Assembly (NCBI RefSeq): GCF_042433915.1
Contig: NZ_JBHLUN010000006.1
Location: 248,001 to 312,000, forward strand
Direction: 5' to 3'
Source: Roseomonas elaeocarpi
GTDB taxonomy: Bacteria; Pseudomonadota; Alphaproteobacteria; Acetobacterales; Acetobacteraceae
DNA length: 64,000 nt
The translations under genes were made by a program, and so were the position numbers. Below the pieces are notes generated by a model. The model was not told where the DNA came from. It made no database searches and saw nothing but the letters and a program-made list of their open reading frames with translations. This document shows positions 37,264 through 45,420 of the stretch, one piece after another (positions within the stretch are counted from its first letter, which is position 1; every line of letters begins with the position of its first letter).

Positions 37264-37767
37264 ATGCCGATTCTCGCCGCTGCCTTGCTGGGCATGCTGC
37301 TCCTATGTGCCGCGTGGCGCGACGTCGCCACGCGCACCATTCCCGACACGGCCGGGCTGCTGGTGGCGATCCTGGGCCTCGCGGCGCGGCTGAGCGAGGG
37401 GATCGGCGCCGCGGCACTGTCGCTGACGCTCGCGGCTGGGCTGGTGCTGCTGATGCTGCCGCTGCACGCGCGCGGGATGATTGGCGGCGGTGATGTAAAG
37501 CTTGCCGCCGCGCTGCTGGTCGGGCTGTCGCCACTCGCGGGCTACCGCTTCGTGGTGGCCACCGCGCTGGCCGGCGGGTTGCTGGCGCTACTCTACCTGG
37601 CACTGTCGCGCCTCCTGCCGGAGCGGCCTGCGGGTGCCGGTGGCACCGCAGTCCGCCGCGTGTTGCGGGCCGAGGGTTGGCGAATCCGCCGCCATGGCCC
37701 GTTGCCCTACGGCGTCGCCATCGGGCTCGGCTGGTGTGCCGCCGTGCTCCAGGCCGGGGAGGGCTGA
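37264..37767 (+). CDS. cpaA: prepilin peptidase CpaA/TadV
   Basis: A 167-residue inner-membrane aspartyl protease that cleaves the Flp and TadE leaders. The two catalytic Asp are visible: CAAWRD (D20) and GMIGGGDVKL (D77 region). About four to five membrane helices; it lacks the N-methylation domain of PilD, as usual for the Tad system. It lies 93 bases after flp and three bases before cpaB. Confidence 0.93.
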   Translation: MPILAAALLGMLLLCAAWRDVATRTIPDTAGLLVAILGLAARLSEGIGAAALSLTLAAGLVLLMLPLHARGMIGGGDVKLAAALLVGLSPLAGYRFVVATALAGGLLALLYLALSRLLPERPAGAGGTAVRRVLRAEGWRIRRHGPLPYGVAIGLGWCAAVLQAGEG

Positions 37768-37770
37768 GCC

Positions 37771-38628
37771 GTGGTGCTTCGCCTGGTCGCCGTCGTGATG
37801 CTGCTGCTGACCGCCGTGGGGCTAGGCGTGGTGGCATTCCGCGCCGCGCAGCCGGCCCCGGTGGCCGAGGCCGCGCCGCCGCCGCCACCGCCGCCCCCGC
37901 CCCCGCCGCAGGCAAAGATCCTGGTGGCCGCGCGCGCCATCCCGGCCGGAACGCTGCTCAAGGACGAGGACCTGCGCGAGGCCGAGATGGCGCCGGAGGC
38001 GGTGCCGGCCGGTGCGGTGTCCGCGGGCGTGGCTGGGGAAGGCGCCACGATGCGCGGCACGCTGCTGCGCCAGTACCGCGAGGCCGGGGCGCCGATCCTG
38101 CGCGGTGACGTGCTGCGGCCGCGCGACCGCGGCTTCCTGGCGGCGGTGCTGCAGCCCGGACGCAAGGCGGTGTCGATCGGGGTGGACGCGGTGACGGGTG
38201 CCTCGGGCCTGATCTGGCCGGGCGACCTGGTGGACGTGATCCTGGTGCAGGAGCTCGACGCCGCGCTGGCGCCGGTCAGCCGCCGCGTGGTGGCGGAAAC
38301 CGTGCTGACGGCGCTGCGGGTGATCGCGGTGGACCAGCAGATCGTGCAGGGCGCCACCGGCGACGGGGCCGCGCGCCCGGTGGCCCGCACCGTGACGCTG
38401 GAGGTTTCAGCGGCCGAGGCGGAGCGGCTGGCGGTGGCCGAGCGTCTGGGACGCCTCACCCTGGCGGTGCGGGCGATGGAAACGCCGGCCGGGGGCGAGG
38501 ACGCGCCGCGCGACGCGGCGCTGTCGGGCGCCGACGTGTCGATGGCCCTGCAGCGCAACACGCCGGTTCCCGGCAGCCGGGTGCGGGTGATCGAGGGCGG
38601 ACAGTCACAGGAGGTGACGTTTCAATGA
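37771..38628 (+). CDS. cpaB: Flp pilus assembly protein CpaB
   Basis: A 285-residue membrane-anchored periplasmic component that supports the pilus secretin. An N-terminal helix (LRLVAVVMLLLTAVGLGVVAF) is followed by a run of eleven Pro, then the SAF/CpaB domain ILVAARAIPAGTLLKDEDL and a C-terminal RcpC-like region (VSIGVDAVTGASGLIWPGDLVDVIL). GTG 37771 is the start, with GGGGAGGG before it. It overlaps cpaC by ATGA at 38625-38628. Confidence 0.93.
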   Translation: MVLRLVAVVMLLLTAVGLGVVAFRAAQPAPVAEAAPPPPPPPPPPPQAKILVAARAIPAGTLLKDEDLREAEMAPEAVPAGAVSAGVAGEGATMRGTLLRQYREAGAPILRGDVLRPRDRGFLAAVLQPGRKAVSIGVDAVTGASGLIWPGDLVDVILVQELDAALAPVSRRVVAETVLTALRVIAVDQQIVQGATGDGAARPVARTVTLEVSAAEAERLAVAERLGRLTLAVRAMETPAGGEDAPRDAALSGADVSMALQRNTPVPGSRVRVIEGGQSQEVTFQ

Positions 38629-40256
38629 GGACGGGGAAGGGGTCATCGCTGCTGGCGCTGCTGCTGGCGGCGGGTCTCGGTCGCGGGGCGGTGGCGCAGG
38701 TGCCGCAGGTCGTGCCAGTGCCCGCGGCGGCGGCGTCGGGGGCAACTGCCGCGCCGGGCGCCACGCAGCGGGCTCAGGCGGCGGGCGGGCCGGTGGCCCC
38801 GGCGCCGGGTGCCATGCTGCTGCAGGCCTTGCCAGTGGTGCCGGTGGGCGTGCCGCAGGCGCCGCCGGTGGTGCCGCAGGCGCTGTCGCTGGATGCCGGG
38901 GCGGGGCGGCTGGTGGGGCTGCCCTCGGCCGCCGCGACCGTGCTGGCGGCGGACCCGCGCATCGCGCGGGTGCAGCCGGCCTCGCCCACCAGCCTGTTCA
39001 TCATGGGCGTGTCGGGCGGGCGCACCAACATCGTGGCCACGGCCGAGAACGGCACGCCGATCGCGGAATACGCCGTCACCGTCCGGCCGGTGCGCGAGGC
39101 GCAGGTCGGGCCGGGCATGGGCATCGCGCCGGCGGAGCCGAAGCCCGAGCGTGCCGGCCCGATCGCCGCCGGGATCGAGGCGGCCCTGCGGCAGATCCTG
39201 GGGCAGGCCGACACCGTGCGGGTGCGCGACGCCGGCAACGACGTGGTGATCAGCGGCGCGGTCCGCACCGCGGGCGAGGCGCAGCGTATCCTGTCTATTG
39301 CGCAGGGTTTCGCGGGCGAGGGGCGCAAGGTCCGCAACGGGTTGGAGGTGCTGTCGAGCCTACAGGTCAACGTGCGAGTGCGCGTGGCCGAGATCTCGCG
39401 CCAGGTCACGCGCGACCTGGGGTTCAATTGGCAGGCTATCGGACAAGTCGGCGAGTTCGCGCTGGGGCTGCAGAGCGGCGTTTCGGCGGGGCGGGTCTTC
39501 TCGACATTGACCTCGGGCGGGGCGCTGAACAACGGCACGGTCGGGCCGGGGCGGCTGGGCCTCGGGCTGAGCGGCCGCCGATACGACGTGAACGCCATCG
39601 TGGACGCGCTGGCGGCGGACCAGCTGGTGACGATCCTGGCCGAGCCGAACCTGACGGCGCAGTCAGGCGAAACCGCGAGCTTCCTGGCGGGCGGCGAGTT
39701 CCCGGTGCCGGTTTCGGCCAACGTCACCGGGCAGGTCAGCATCGAGTTCAAGCAGTTCGGCGTCAGCCTGTCCTTCGTGCCGACGGTGCTTTCGCCCGAG
39801 CGGATCAGCCTGCGCGTGCGGCCGGAGGTGAGCGAGCTGAGTTCCAACGGCGCGATCAGCGTGCCGCTGTCGAGCGGCACGGTGACCATCCCGGCGCTGG
39901 CGGTGCGACGGGCGGAAACCACGCTGGAGCTCGGCAGCGGGCAGAGCTTCGCGATCGGCGGGTTGCTGCAGCGGAGCACGACGCAGGTGGCGCAGGGCAT
40001 CGCCGCCTTGCAGGACGTGCCGGTGTTGGGCCCGCTGTTCCGTTCCGACAGCTTCCGCCGCAACGAGAGCGAGCTGGTGATCCTGGTGACGCCCTACCTC
40101 GTGCGGCCGGTGTCCTCGCCGGGCGTGCTGCAAACGCCGGTGGACGGGTTCCGGCCGGCGACCGACCTCGAGCGCGTGCTGCGCGGGCGCCAGATCGCGG
40201 CCGGTGCGCCGGTGCCGCCGCGCCTGACGCTCGACGCCGGCTTCATGGTGGAGTGA
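38625..40256 (+). CDS. cpaC: Tad pilus secretin CpaC
   Basis: A 543-residue outer-membrane secretin (type II/III family) forming the pilus exit pore. It has a signal peptide, an Ala/Pro-rich linker, the N-terminal T2SS-T3SS pilus domain (GAGRLVGLPSAAATVLAADPRIARV ... GRTNIVA), a BON-like segment (VVISGAVRTAGEAQRILSIA), and the secretin domain with VTILAEPNLTAQSGETASFLAGGEFPVPV and VPVLGPLFRSDSFRRNESELVILVTPYLV. It is coupled to cpaB by a four-base overlap. Confidence 0.95.
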   Translation: MRTGKGSSLLALLLAAGLGRGAVAQVPQVVPVPAAAASGATAAPGATQRAQAAGGPVAPAPGAMLLQALPVVPVGVPQAPPVVPQALSLDAGAGRLVGLPSAAATVLAADPRIARVQPASPTSLFIMGVSGGRTNIVATAENGTPIAEYAVTVRPVREAQVGPGMGIAPAEPKPERAGPIAAGIEAALRQILGQADTVRVRDAGNDVVISGAVRTAGEAQRILSIAQGFAGEGRKVRNGLEVLSSLQVNVRVRVAEISRQVTRDLGFNWQAIGQVGEFALGLQSGVSAGRVFSTLTSGGALNNGTVGPGRLGLGLSGRRYDVNAIVDALAADQLVTILAEPNLTAQSGETASFLAGGEFPVPVSANVTGQVSIEFKQFGVSLSFVPTVLSPERISLRVRPEVSELSSNGAISVPLSSGTVTIPALAVRRAETTLELGSGQSFAIGGLLQRSTTQVAQGIAALQDVPVLGPLFRSDSFRRNESELVILVTPYLVRPVSSPGVLQTPVDGFRPATDLERVLRGRQIAAGAPVPPRLTLDAGFMVE

Positions 40257-40261
40257 GAGCG

Positions 40262-40570
40262 ATGCGTCCCTGGAAGGTGATGGCGCTGCTGCTGCCGGTG
40301 CTGGCGCTCGGCGCCTGCGACACCGACCCTATGGAGCGTCCCGGAACCTGGCAGGCCAGCGGCGTCAACGACCGCAACCTGCGGGCGATGCTGGTGGATC
40401 CGGGGCAGCTGGAGCGTGGCGGCGTCGGCACCTCCACCGCGAATGGCGGCATGGGTGCCGCGGCGGTGAACCGGCTGCTGAACGGCAAGGTGCGGCCGCT
40501 GCTGGAGGTCCGGACCTCCAAGGTCGGCGGCAGCGAGGGGGCGGGCGCCGGCGCCGCGGCGGCGCCATGA
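40262..40570 (+). CDS. cpaD: short CpaD-like pilus lipoprotein
   Basis: A 102-residue lipoprotein: signal WKVMALLLPVLALGAC with lipobox LGAC, then a short domain DTDPMERPGTW..GVNDRNLRAMLVDPGQLERG similar to the start of CpaD-type lipoproteins that help place the secretin. It is about half the length of the Caulobacter CpaD, ending in a Gly/Ala tail. It sits in the cpaD position, five bases after cpaC and overlapping cpaE by ATGA (40567-40570). Confidence 0.8.
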   Translation: MRPWKVMALLLPVLALGACDTDPMERPGTWQASGVNDRNLRAMLVDPGQLERGGVGTSTANGGMGAAAVNRLLNGKVRPLLEVRTSKVGGSEGAGAGAAAAP

Positions 40571-41817
40571 TCCGCGCGCGCGAAGGCAAGGCGGAGGCCG
40601 CCTCACCCCAGGCGGACCGCCTGCCGCTGCTGGCCTACCTGACCGACGAGGCGAGCGAGGCGGCGCTGCGCACCGGCTTGGCCGAGCTCGGCGGCACGGT
40701 GCAGGTGCGGCGCGGCGATATCCGCCACGCGGTGCGTGCGCTGGAGCGCGAGGCGACGCCGCAGGTGCTGGTGGTGGACGTGTCCGGCGTGGACGACGCG
40801 CTGGGGGCGCTGGAAAAGCTGGCCGGGGTCTGCACGCCCGACGCGCGCGTCTTCGTGGTGGGGGAACGCGCGGATATCGGCTTCTACCGGAGCATCGTGC
40901 ACGAGCTCGGCGCCGACGAATACATCTTCAAGCCGCTGACGCGCGACAACATCGCGATGCTGGTGGGCGCGCGGATCGCCCAGGAAGCCGGTGTAGCCGA
41001 GACCCTGCCCGGCCGCGGCGGGCGCATCGTGACCGTCTGCGGGATGCGCGGCGGCGTGGGCGCGACCACGCTGGCGGTGAACCTCGCGGCGCTGGTGGCC
41101 GAAAGCACCAAGGGCCACGTCGCGCTGCTCGACCTGCATCTTCGCGGCGGCAGCGCGGCGCTGATGCTGGGCGGCAAGCCCGGCAGCGGGCTGCGCGTGG
41201 CACTGGAGGAGCCGGAGCGTGCCGACGCGCTGCTGCTCGACCGCGTGGCCATCCCGGTGAGCGAGCGGCTGCGCGTGATCGCGGCGGAGGAGCCCTTCGA
41301 CATCGACCCGGCGCCCACGCCCGAGGGCGTGCGCAACGTGCTCGACCTCCTGCGCGCGCGCTTCAACGTCATCGTGGTGGACCTGCCGATGCCGCCCACG
41401 GCCGCCGAGCGCATGGCGCTGTCCATGGCGCGGCACCGGATCTTCGTGCTGGGGCCGGACCTCGCCTCGGTGCGCGATGCCGAGGCCGCGCGGAAGCTGG
41501 TCTCGGGGCTGGGCGTGGCGACGCCGCCGATCCTGGCGCTGAACCGCGAGGGCTGGCGAGGCGGGCTGCGCACGGCGCTGATCGAGGAAGGGCTGGGCAC
41601 CGGCTTCGACCTGCGTATCCCCGACCTGCCGGCGCAGATCCCGGCCGCGGCCAACCTGGGCAAGCTGGCGCTGAACGAGTGCCCGGCCTTCCGCCGCGCG
41701 CTGCAGCCGGTGGCGGCGGAACTCTTCGGTGGCAAGCGCGCCGTTGAGCCCAAGCGCCTGCTCGGCTTCTGGCGCCGCCGGGCCAGGGGGGAGGCCGCGG
41801 TGGCGGCGGTGTCGTGA
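40567..41817 (+). CDS. cpaE: pilus localisation ATPase CpaE/TadZ
   Basis: A 416-residue cytoplasmic protein that places the Tad machine at a cell pole. Residues about 20-145 form a receiver-like domain without a full phosphorylation site; from about 150 a MinD/ParA ATPase follows. The Walker A reads CGMRGGVGATTLAVN (159-168), where the usual second Lys (GKT) is Ala, a deviation common in TadZ. Later VIVVDLPMPPTAAE is the Walker B region. It overlaps cpaF by GTGA. Confidence 0.93.
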   Translation: MIRAREGKAEAASPQADRLPLLAYLTDEASEAALRTGLAELGGTVQVRRGDIRHAVRALEREATPQVLVVDVSGVDDALGALEKLAGVCTPDARVFVVGERADIGFYRSIVHELGADEYIFKPLTRDNIAMLVGARIAQEAGVAETLPGRGGRIVTVCGMRGGVGATTLAVNLAALVAESTKGHVALLDLHLRGGSAALMLGGKPGSGLRVALEEPERADALLLDRVAIPVSERLRVIAAEEPFDIDPAPTPEGVRNVLDLLRARFNVIVVDLPMPPTAAERMALSMARHRIFVLGPDLASVRDAEAARKLVSGLGVATPPILALNREGWRGGLRTALIEEGLGTGFDLRIPDLPAQIPAAANLGKLALNECPAFRRALQPVAAELFGGKRAVEPKRLLGFWRRRARGEAAVAAVS

Positions 41818-43199
41818 CCGGCTTCGGCCGGCGCCTGCCGCCCGAGCCGGCGCCCGCACCCGTGCCGGCCCCCGTGCTGGCCCCCGTGCCCGCCTCGGTC
41901 CGCGAGGCTCCGTCGGCACTGCGGCCCGAAACGCGCGGCGCCATGGACGAGGCCCTGACCCGGCTGCGCGCGCAGGTGATGGAACGGGTGGACTCCGCCG
42001 TGGCGGCGGAGCTTCAGCCGCACGAGTTGCAGGCGCAGCTCGAGGGTCTGGTGCACGAGATCGCGGAGCGCGAGCGGCTGGAGCTGACGGCGCGCGAGCA
42101 GGCACGCATGGCCGAGCAGATGGCCAACGACATGGTGGGCTACGGCCCGCTGGAAGCCCTGCTGCGCGACGAGGGCATCAACGAGATCATGGTGAACGGC
42201 CCGAATCGTGTCTTCATCGAGACGGCGGGCAAGCTGCACCTGTCGGGCGTTCGCTTCCGCGACAACGCGCAGGTGGCCTCGATCGCGCAGAAGATGGCGG
42301 CCAGCGTCGGGCGGCGCGTCGATGAGTCGAGTCCGCTGGTGGACTGCCGCCTGCTGGATGGCAGCCGCGTCAACGTGGTGCTGCCGCCGCTGGCGCTGGA
42401 CGGCGCCTGCATCACCATCCGCAAGTTCGGCAAGCGCAAGGTCGATTTTGCGGCGATGGTGGGCAACGGCTCCATGTCGCCAAGGCTGGCGCGCATTCTC
42501 GAGATCGCGTCGCGCTGCCGGCTGAACGTGGTGATCTCGGGCGGCACGGGCTCGGGCAAGACCACGCTGATGAACGCGATGAGCCAGCTGATCGAGCATG
42601 ACGAGCGCGTGGTGACGATCGAGGACACGGCCGAGCTGCGATTGCAGCAGCCGCACGTGGTGCGCCTCGAAACGCGGCCGCCCAACCTCGAGGGGCGCGG
42701 CGAGGTGACGCAGCGCGACCTGATCAAGAACGCGCTGCGCATGCGGCCCGACCGTATCATCGTGGGCGAGGTGCGCGGGCAGGAAGCCTTCGACATGCTC
42801 CAGGCCATGAACACCGGCCATGACGGTTCGATCTGCACGGTGCACGCCAACACCACGCGCGACGCGCTGACGCGTATCGAGAACATGGTGCAGATGGGCA
42901 GCATGGCGCTGCCCGTTCGGGCCATCCGTACGCAGATCGCGGGTGCCGTGGACCTGATCATCCAGGTGGAGCGCATGCGCGACGGCGTGCGCCGCGTGAC
43001 GCAGGTGAGTGAGGTCTGCGGCATGGATGGCGAGGTGATCACCATGAACGAGGTCTTCACCTTCGAGTTCCACGGCGAGGACGCCACGGGCCGCATCCAG
43101 GGCGACTGGATGAGCCCGGCGATCCGCCCGGGCTTCACCGAGCGGCTGCGCGCCTTCGGCCTCGACCGCGCCTGGATGCAGGTGCTGCAGGAGGGTTGA
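41814..43199 (+). CDS. cpaF: pilus assembly ATPase CpaF/TadA
   Basis: A 461-residue secretion ATPase (GspE/VirB11 type) that powers assembly, and probably retraction, of the Flp pilus. After a Pro-rich N terminus come the N-terminal domain (MVGYGPLEALLRDEGINEIMVNG), Walker A GGTGSGKT (243-250), the Asp box VVTIEDTAELRL, Walker B DRIIVGEVRGQEAFDMLQAM, and the His box NTGHDGSICTVHAN. GTG 41814 overlaps the cpaE stop. Confidence 0.95.
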   Translation: MTGFGRRLPPEPAPAPVPAPVLAPVPASVREAPSALRPETRGAMDEALTRLRAQVMERVDSAVAAELQPHELQAQLEGLVHEIAERERLELTAREQARMAEQMANDMVGYGPLEALLRDEGINEIMVNGPNRVFIETAGKLHLSGVRFRDNAQVASIAQKMAASVGRRVDESSPLVDCRLLDGSRVNVVLPPLALDGACITIRKFGKRKVDFAAMVGNGSMSPRLARILEIASRCRLNVVISGGTGSGKTTLMNAMSQLIEHDERVVTIEDTAELRLQQPHVVRLETRPPNLEGRGEVTQRDLIKNALRMRPDRIIVGEVRGQEAFDMLQAMNTGHDGSICTVHANTTRDALTRIENMVQMGSMALPVRAIRTQIAGAVDLIIQVERMRDGVRRVTQVSEVCGMDGEVITMNEVFTFEFHGEDATGRIQGDWMSPAIRPGFTERLRAFGLDRAWMQVLQEG

Positions 43200-43205
43200 G
43201 CGGCC

Positions 43206-44165
43206 GTGGAGCGCCTGTTCCTTCCAGCCCTGCTGGCGGTGCTGAGCCTGGCGATGCTGCTCTGGGCCGCGGTGATCCTGCGCTCGGGCCTGCGGCAGCG
43301 GCTGCGCAACCGCGTGCTGGCGGTGGGCGTACGCGCGCGCGAGGCGGCGCCGGAAGCGCGCGCGCTGAACATCCGGCGCGAGATGGCGCGGCGCGGCGCG
43401 CTGTCGCGGCTGGCAACGAAGCTGTTCCTGTACGATCCCGCCAATGCGCGCGAGCAGATCCTGCCCTGGCCGGCGGTGCTGGCGGCGGCGCTGGTGCTGG
43501 CGGCCTTCGGCTGGTGGCGGGGGCGCGTGCTGCTGGGCGACGGGTTGGGGATGCTGGCGGGGATGCTCAGCGCGGGCTGGGCGGCGCGGAGCTTCTTTCG
43601 CTGGCAGCACCGGCGCTACTGCGACGCGCTGTTCCTGCAGATCCCCGACGCGGTGGGGCTGATGCTGCGCGCGCTGCGCGCCGGGTTGCCGATGGGCGAG
43701 GCGGTGCGCTCGCTGGCGCGCGAGATGCCGCAGCCGACGCGCGACGAGTTCGCCGGCGTGGTGGGCGTGATGGCGCTGGGGCAGCCGGTGGAGGCGGGGC
43801 TGTGGCAGCTTTATCACCGCACGCGGCTGACGGAATACGCCTTCCTGGCGGTGACGCTGGGCTTGCAATCGCAGACCGGCGGCAGCCTGGCGGAAACGCT
43901 GGACAACCTCGGCGACATGGTGCGCAAGCGCATCGCCATGGCCGCCAAGGCGCGCGCCGTGGCCGGCGAGGCACGCGCCTCGGCCACCATCCTGATCGCG
44001 CTGCCCTTCGTGGCAGGGCTGGCGCTGAGCCTCCTGCGGCCGGGCTACATGAACGTGTTCTTCACCACCGACTTGGGATCGAAGCTGCTGGTGCTGGGCC
44101 TGTCGCTGGTGGGGGCGGGAGTGATGACGATCCGCTGGCTGATCCGCCGGAGCACGGCGGACTGA
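43206..44165 (+). CDS. tadB: pilus assembly membrane platform protein TadB
   Basis: A 319-residue inner-membrane GspF-family platform protein. It has two N-terminal helices, a central T2SSF domain (LFLQIPDAVGLMLRALRAGLPMGEAVRSLAREMP) and C-terminal helices (LIALPFVAGLALSLL; LLVLGLSLVGAGVMTI). GTG 43206 has GGAGG upstream inside the end of cpaF. It is followed not by tadC directly but by a 307-base hairpin-rich spacer, unlike the four-base couplings before it. Confidence 0.93.
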   Translation: MERLFLPALLAVLSLAMLLWAAVILRSGLRQRLRNRVLAVGVRAREAAPEARALNIRREMARRGALSRLATKLFLYDPANAREQILPWPAVLAAALVLAAFGWWRGRVLLGDGLGMLAGMLSAGWAARSFFRWQHRRYCDALFLQIPDAVGLMLRALRAGLPMGEAVRSLAREMPQPTRDEFAGVVGVMALGQPVEAGLWQLYHRTRLTEYAFLAVTLGLQSQTGGSLAETLDNLGDMVRKRIAMAAKARAVAGEARASATILIALPFVAGLALSLLRPGYMNVFFTTDLGSKLLVLGLSLVGAGVMTIRWLIRRSTAD

Positions 44166-44195
44166 TGCGGGGCGCTTCTTCCGGTGCGTGGTGCC

Positions 44196-44246
44196 GCAGG
44201 GAGGCGCTGCCTCCCTGCACCCTCCGCCAGGAGGCTGAGCCTCCTG
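44196..44246. repeat. two adjacent palindromes in the tadB-tadC spacer
   Basis: GCAGGGAGGC (44196-44205) and GCCTCCCTGC (44209-44218) form a 10-bp stem with a GCT loop. Ten bases later CAGGAGGCT (44228-44236) faces AGCCTCCTG (44238-44246). The arms share the GGAGGC core, suggesting related units. Confidence 0.75.
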
Positions 44247-44337
44247 AACCTGCACGGTGCTGCCGCGGGCGGGGTGATCGGCGGGCGGCGCCGCAGGCCA
44301 TGCATCTTGGGCAGGCAGCGCCGTCTCCCGGTTCGCT

Positions 44338-44354
44338 GGAGGTCCATGACCTCC
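44338..44354. repeat. third palindrome in the tadB-tadC spacer
   Basis: GGAGGTC (44338-44344) and GACCTCC (44348-44354) form a 7-bp stem with a CAT loop, 24 bases upstream of element copy C. Confidence 0.65.
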
Positions 44355-44377
44355 GGCGCGCCACGGTTCCCCTATCC

Positions 44378-44445
44378 CGCGGCAGCGTCCCGAAAAAAGA
44401 TGAGGGAGGTCCAGGAGGGAGAATTCCTTCTCCCTCCTGGCAGCG
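44378..44445 (+). repeat. dispersed palindromic element, copy C
   Basis: GCGGCAGCGT, CGAAAAAAGATGAGGG, AGGTCC, then a perfect 13-bp stem CCAGGAGGGAGAA/TTCTCCCTCCTGG (44411-44423 and 44428-44440) with a TTCC loop, ending near GGCAGCGCC. Order and wording match copies A and B at 23.8-24.1 kb. It ends 27 bases before tadC. Confidence 0.8.
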
Positions 44446-44472
44446 CCACGGCAACCACGAAGGGCAGCGCGC

Positions 44473-45420
44473 ATGAGCGAGGCGGCGATGCTCACCATGC
44501 TCGCGGCCGGCGTCGGCGCGCTGTCGCTGGCGATGCTGGCGGTGCTGCTGCTGGCGCGGGAAGGGCGGCGGCGCCTGTTGTCGGGCCGCATCCGCGCGGC
44601 GGTGACGGGCGCGCCGCTCGGCTGGCAGTCGGAGCGGCGGAGCGCGGCCTCGCTGGCGACGGGGCTGCTGAGCGCGGTGGGCGAGGCGCTGCGCCGGCGC
44701 GCGCTGTTCTCGGAGCGCGACCTGGCGGATCTGGAGCGCGCGGTGGCGGCGGCGGGCTACGACCCCCGGCGGGTGGTCTCCACCTTTATCGGCGCCAAGG
44801 TGCTGCTGCTGGTGGGGGCGGTGGCGCTGGCGGGCGGCGTCACGGCCTGGAGCGGCAGCGGCTTCCAGACGATCGCCTTGTCGGTGGCGGCGGCGCTGGT
44901 GGCGGGCGTGATGGTGCCGAACTGGGTGGTGGCCTTCATGCGCCGCCCGTTCCAGGCGGCGCTGCGGCGCGGCTTGCCGGACGCGCTGGACCTGCTGGTG
45001 GTTTGCGCCGAGGCGGGCTTGGGCATGGACACGGCGGTGGAACGCATGGCACGCGAGATGGCGCTGTCGAACCGCGCCATCTCGATCGAGTTCACCGCGC
45101 TGGCGCAGGAGCTGCGCCTCCTGCCCGACCGCCGTCAGGCGCTGGCCCGCATGGGGGAGCGCACGGGGATGGAAAGCTTTCAGCGCCTCGCCGTCACCAT
45201 GGCGCAAACGCTGCAATACGGCACGCCGCTGAGCCAGGCGCTGCGCGTGCTGTCGGCCGAGATGCGGGGCGAGCGGATGACACGGCTGGAGGAGCGGGCG
45301 GCGAAGCTGCCGGCGCTGCTGGTGCTGCCGCTGATCCTGTTCATCATGCCTTGTCTTTTCATTGTTCTACTGGGGCCATCGATCCTGCAACTCGTGGCGC
45401 AGTTCGGAGGTGGCCCATGA
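44473..45420 (+). CDS. tadC: pilus assembly membrane platform protein TadC
   Basis: A 315-residue GspF-family inner-membrane protein that partners TadB. It has an N-terminal helix, two helices near residues 100-160, the T2SSF domain (LPDALDLLVVCAEAGLGMDTAVERMAREM) and a C-terminal helix LPLILFIMPCLFIVLLGPSI. ATG 44473 is 27 bases after the palindromic element. It overlaps tadD by ATGA (45417-45420). Confidence 0.93.
   Translation: MSEAAMLTMLAAGVGALSLAMLAVLLLAREGRRRLLSGRIRAAVTGAPLGWQSERRSAASLATGLLSAVGEALRRRALFSERDLADLERAVAAAGYDPRRVVSTFIGAKVLLLVGAVALAGGVTAWSGSGFQTIALSVAAALVAGVMVPNWVVAFMRRPFQAALRRGLPDALDLLVVCAEAGLGMDTAVERMAREMALSNRAISIEFTALAQELRLLPDRRQALARMGERTGMESFQRLAVTMAQTLQYGTPLSQALRVLSAEMRGERMTRLEERAAKLPALLVLPLILFIMPCLFIVLLGPSILQLVAQFGGGP

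Larger units (their letters stand above)
44166..44472. other. hairpin-rich spacer inside the tad operon
   Basis: A 307-base gap between tadB and tadC with no supported gene, although one frame stays open by chance. It contains four strong inverted repeats (44196-44218, 44228-44246, 44338-44354, 44411-44440); the last is part of palindromic element copy C. The segment looks like an insertion of repeats into an otherwise compact operon. Confidence 0.75.

Noticed and set aside
40884..44591. 1235-codon open frame on the - strand
   Set aside because: It is the antisense of cpaE, cpaF and tadB; composition is His/Arg/Gln-rich shadow sequence without motifs.
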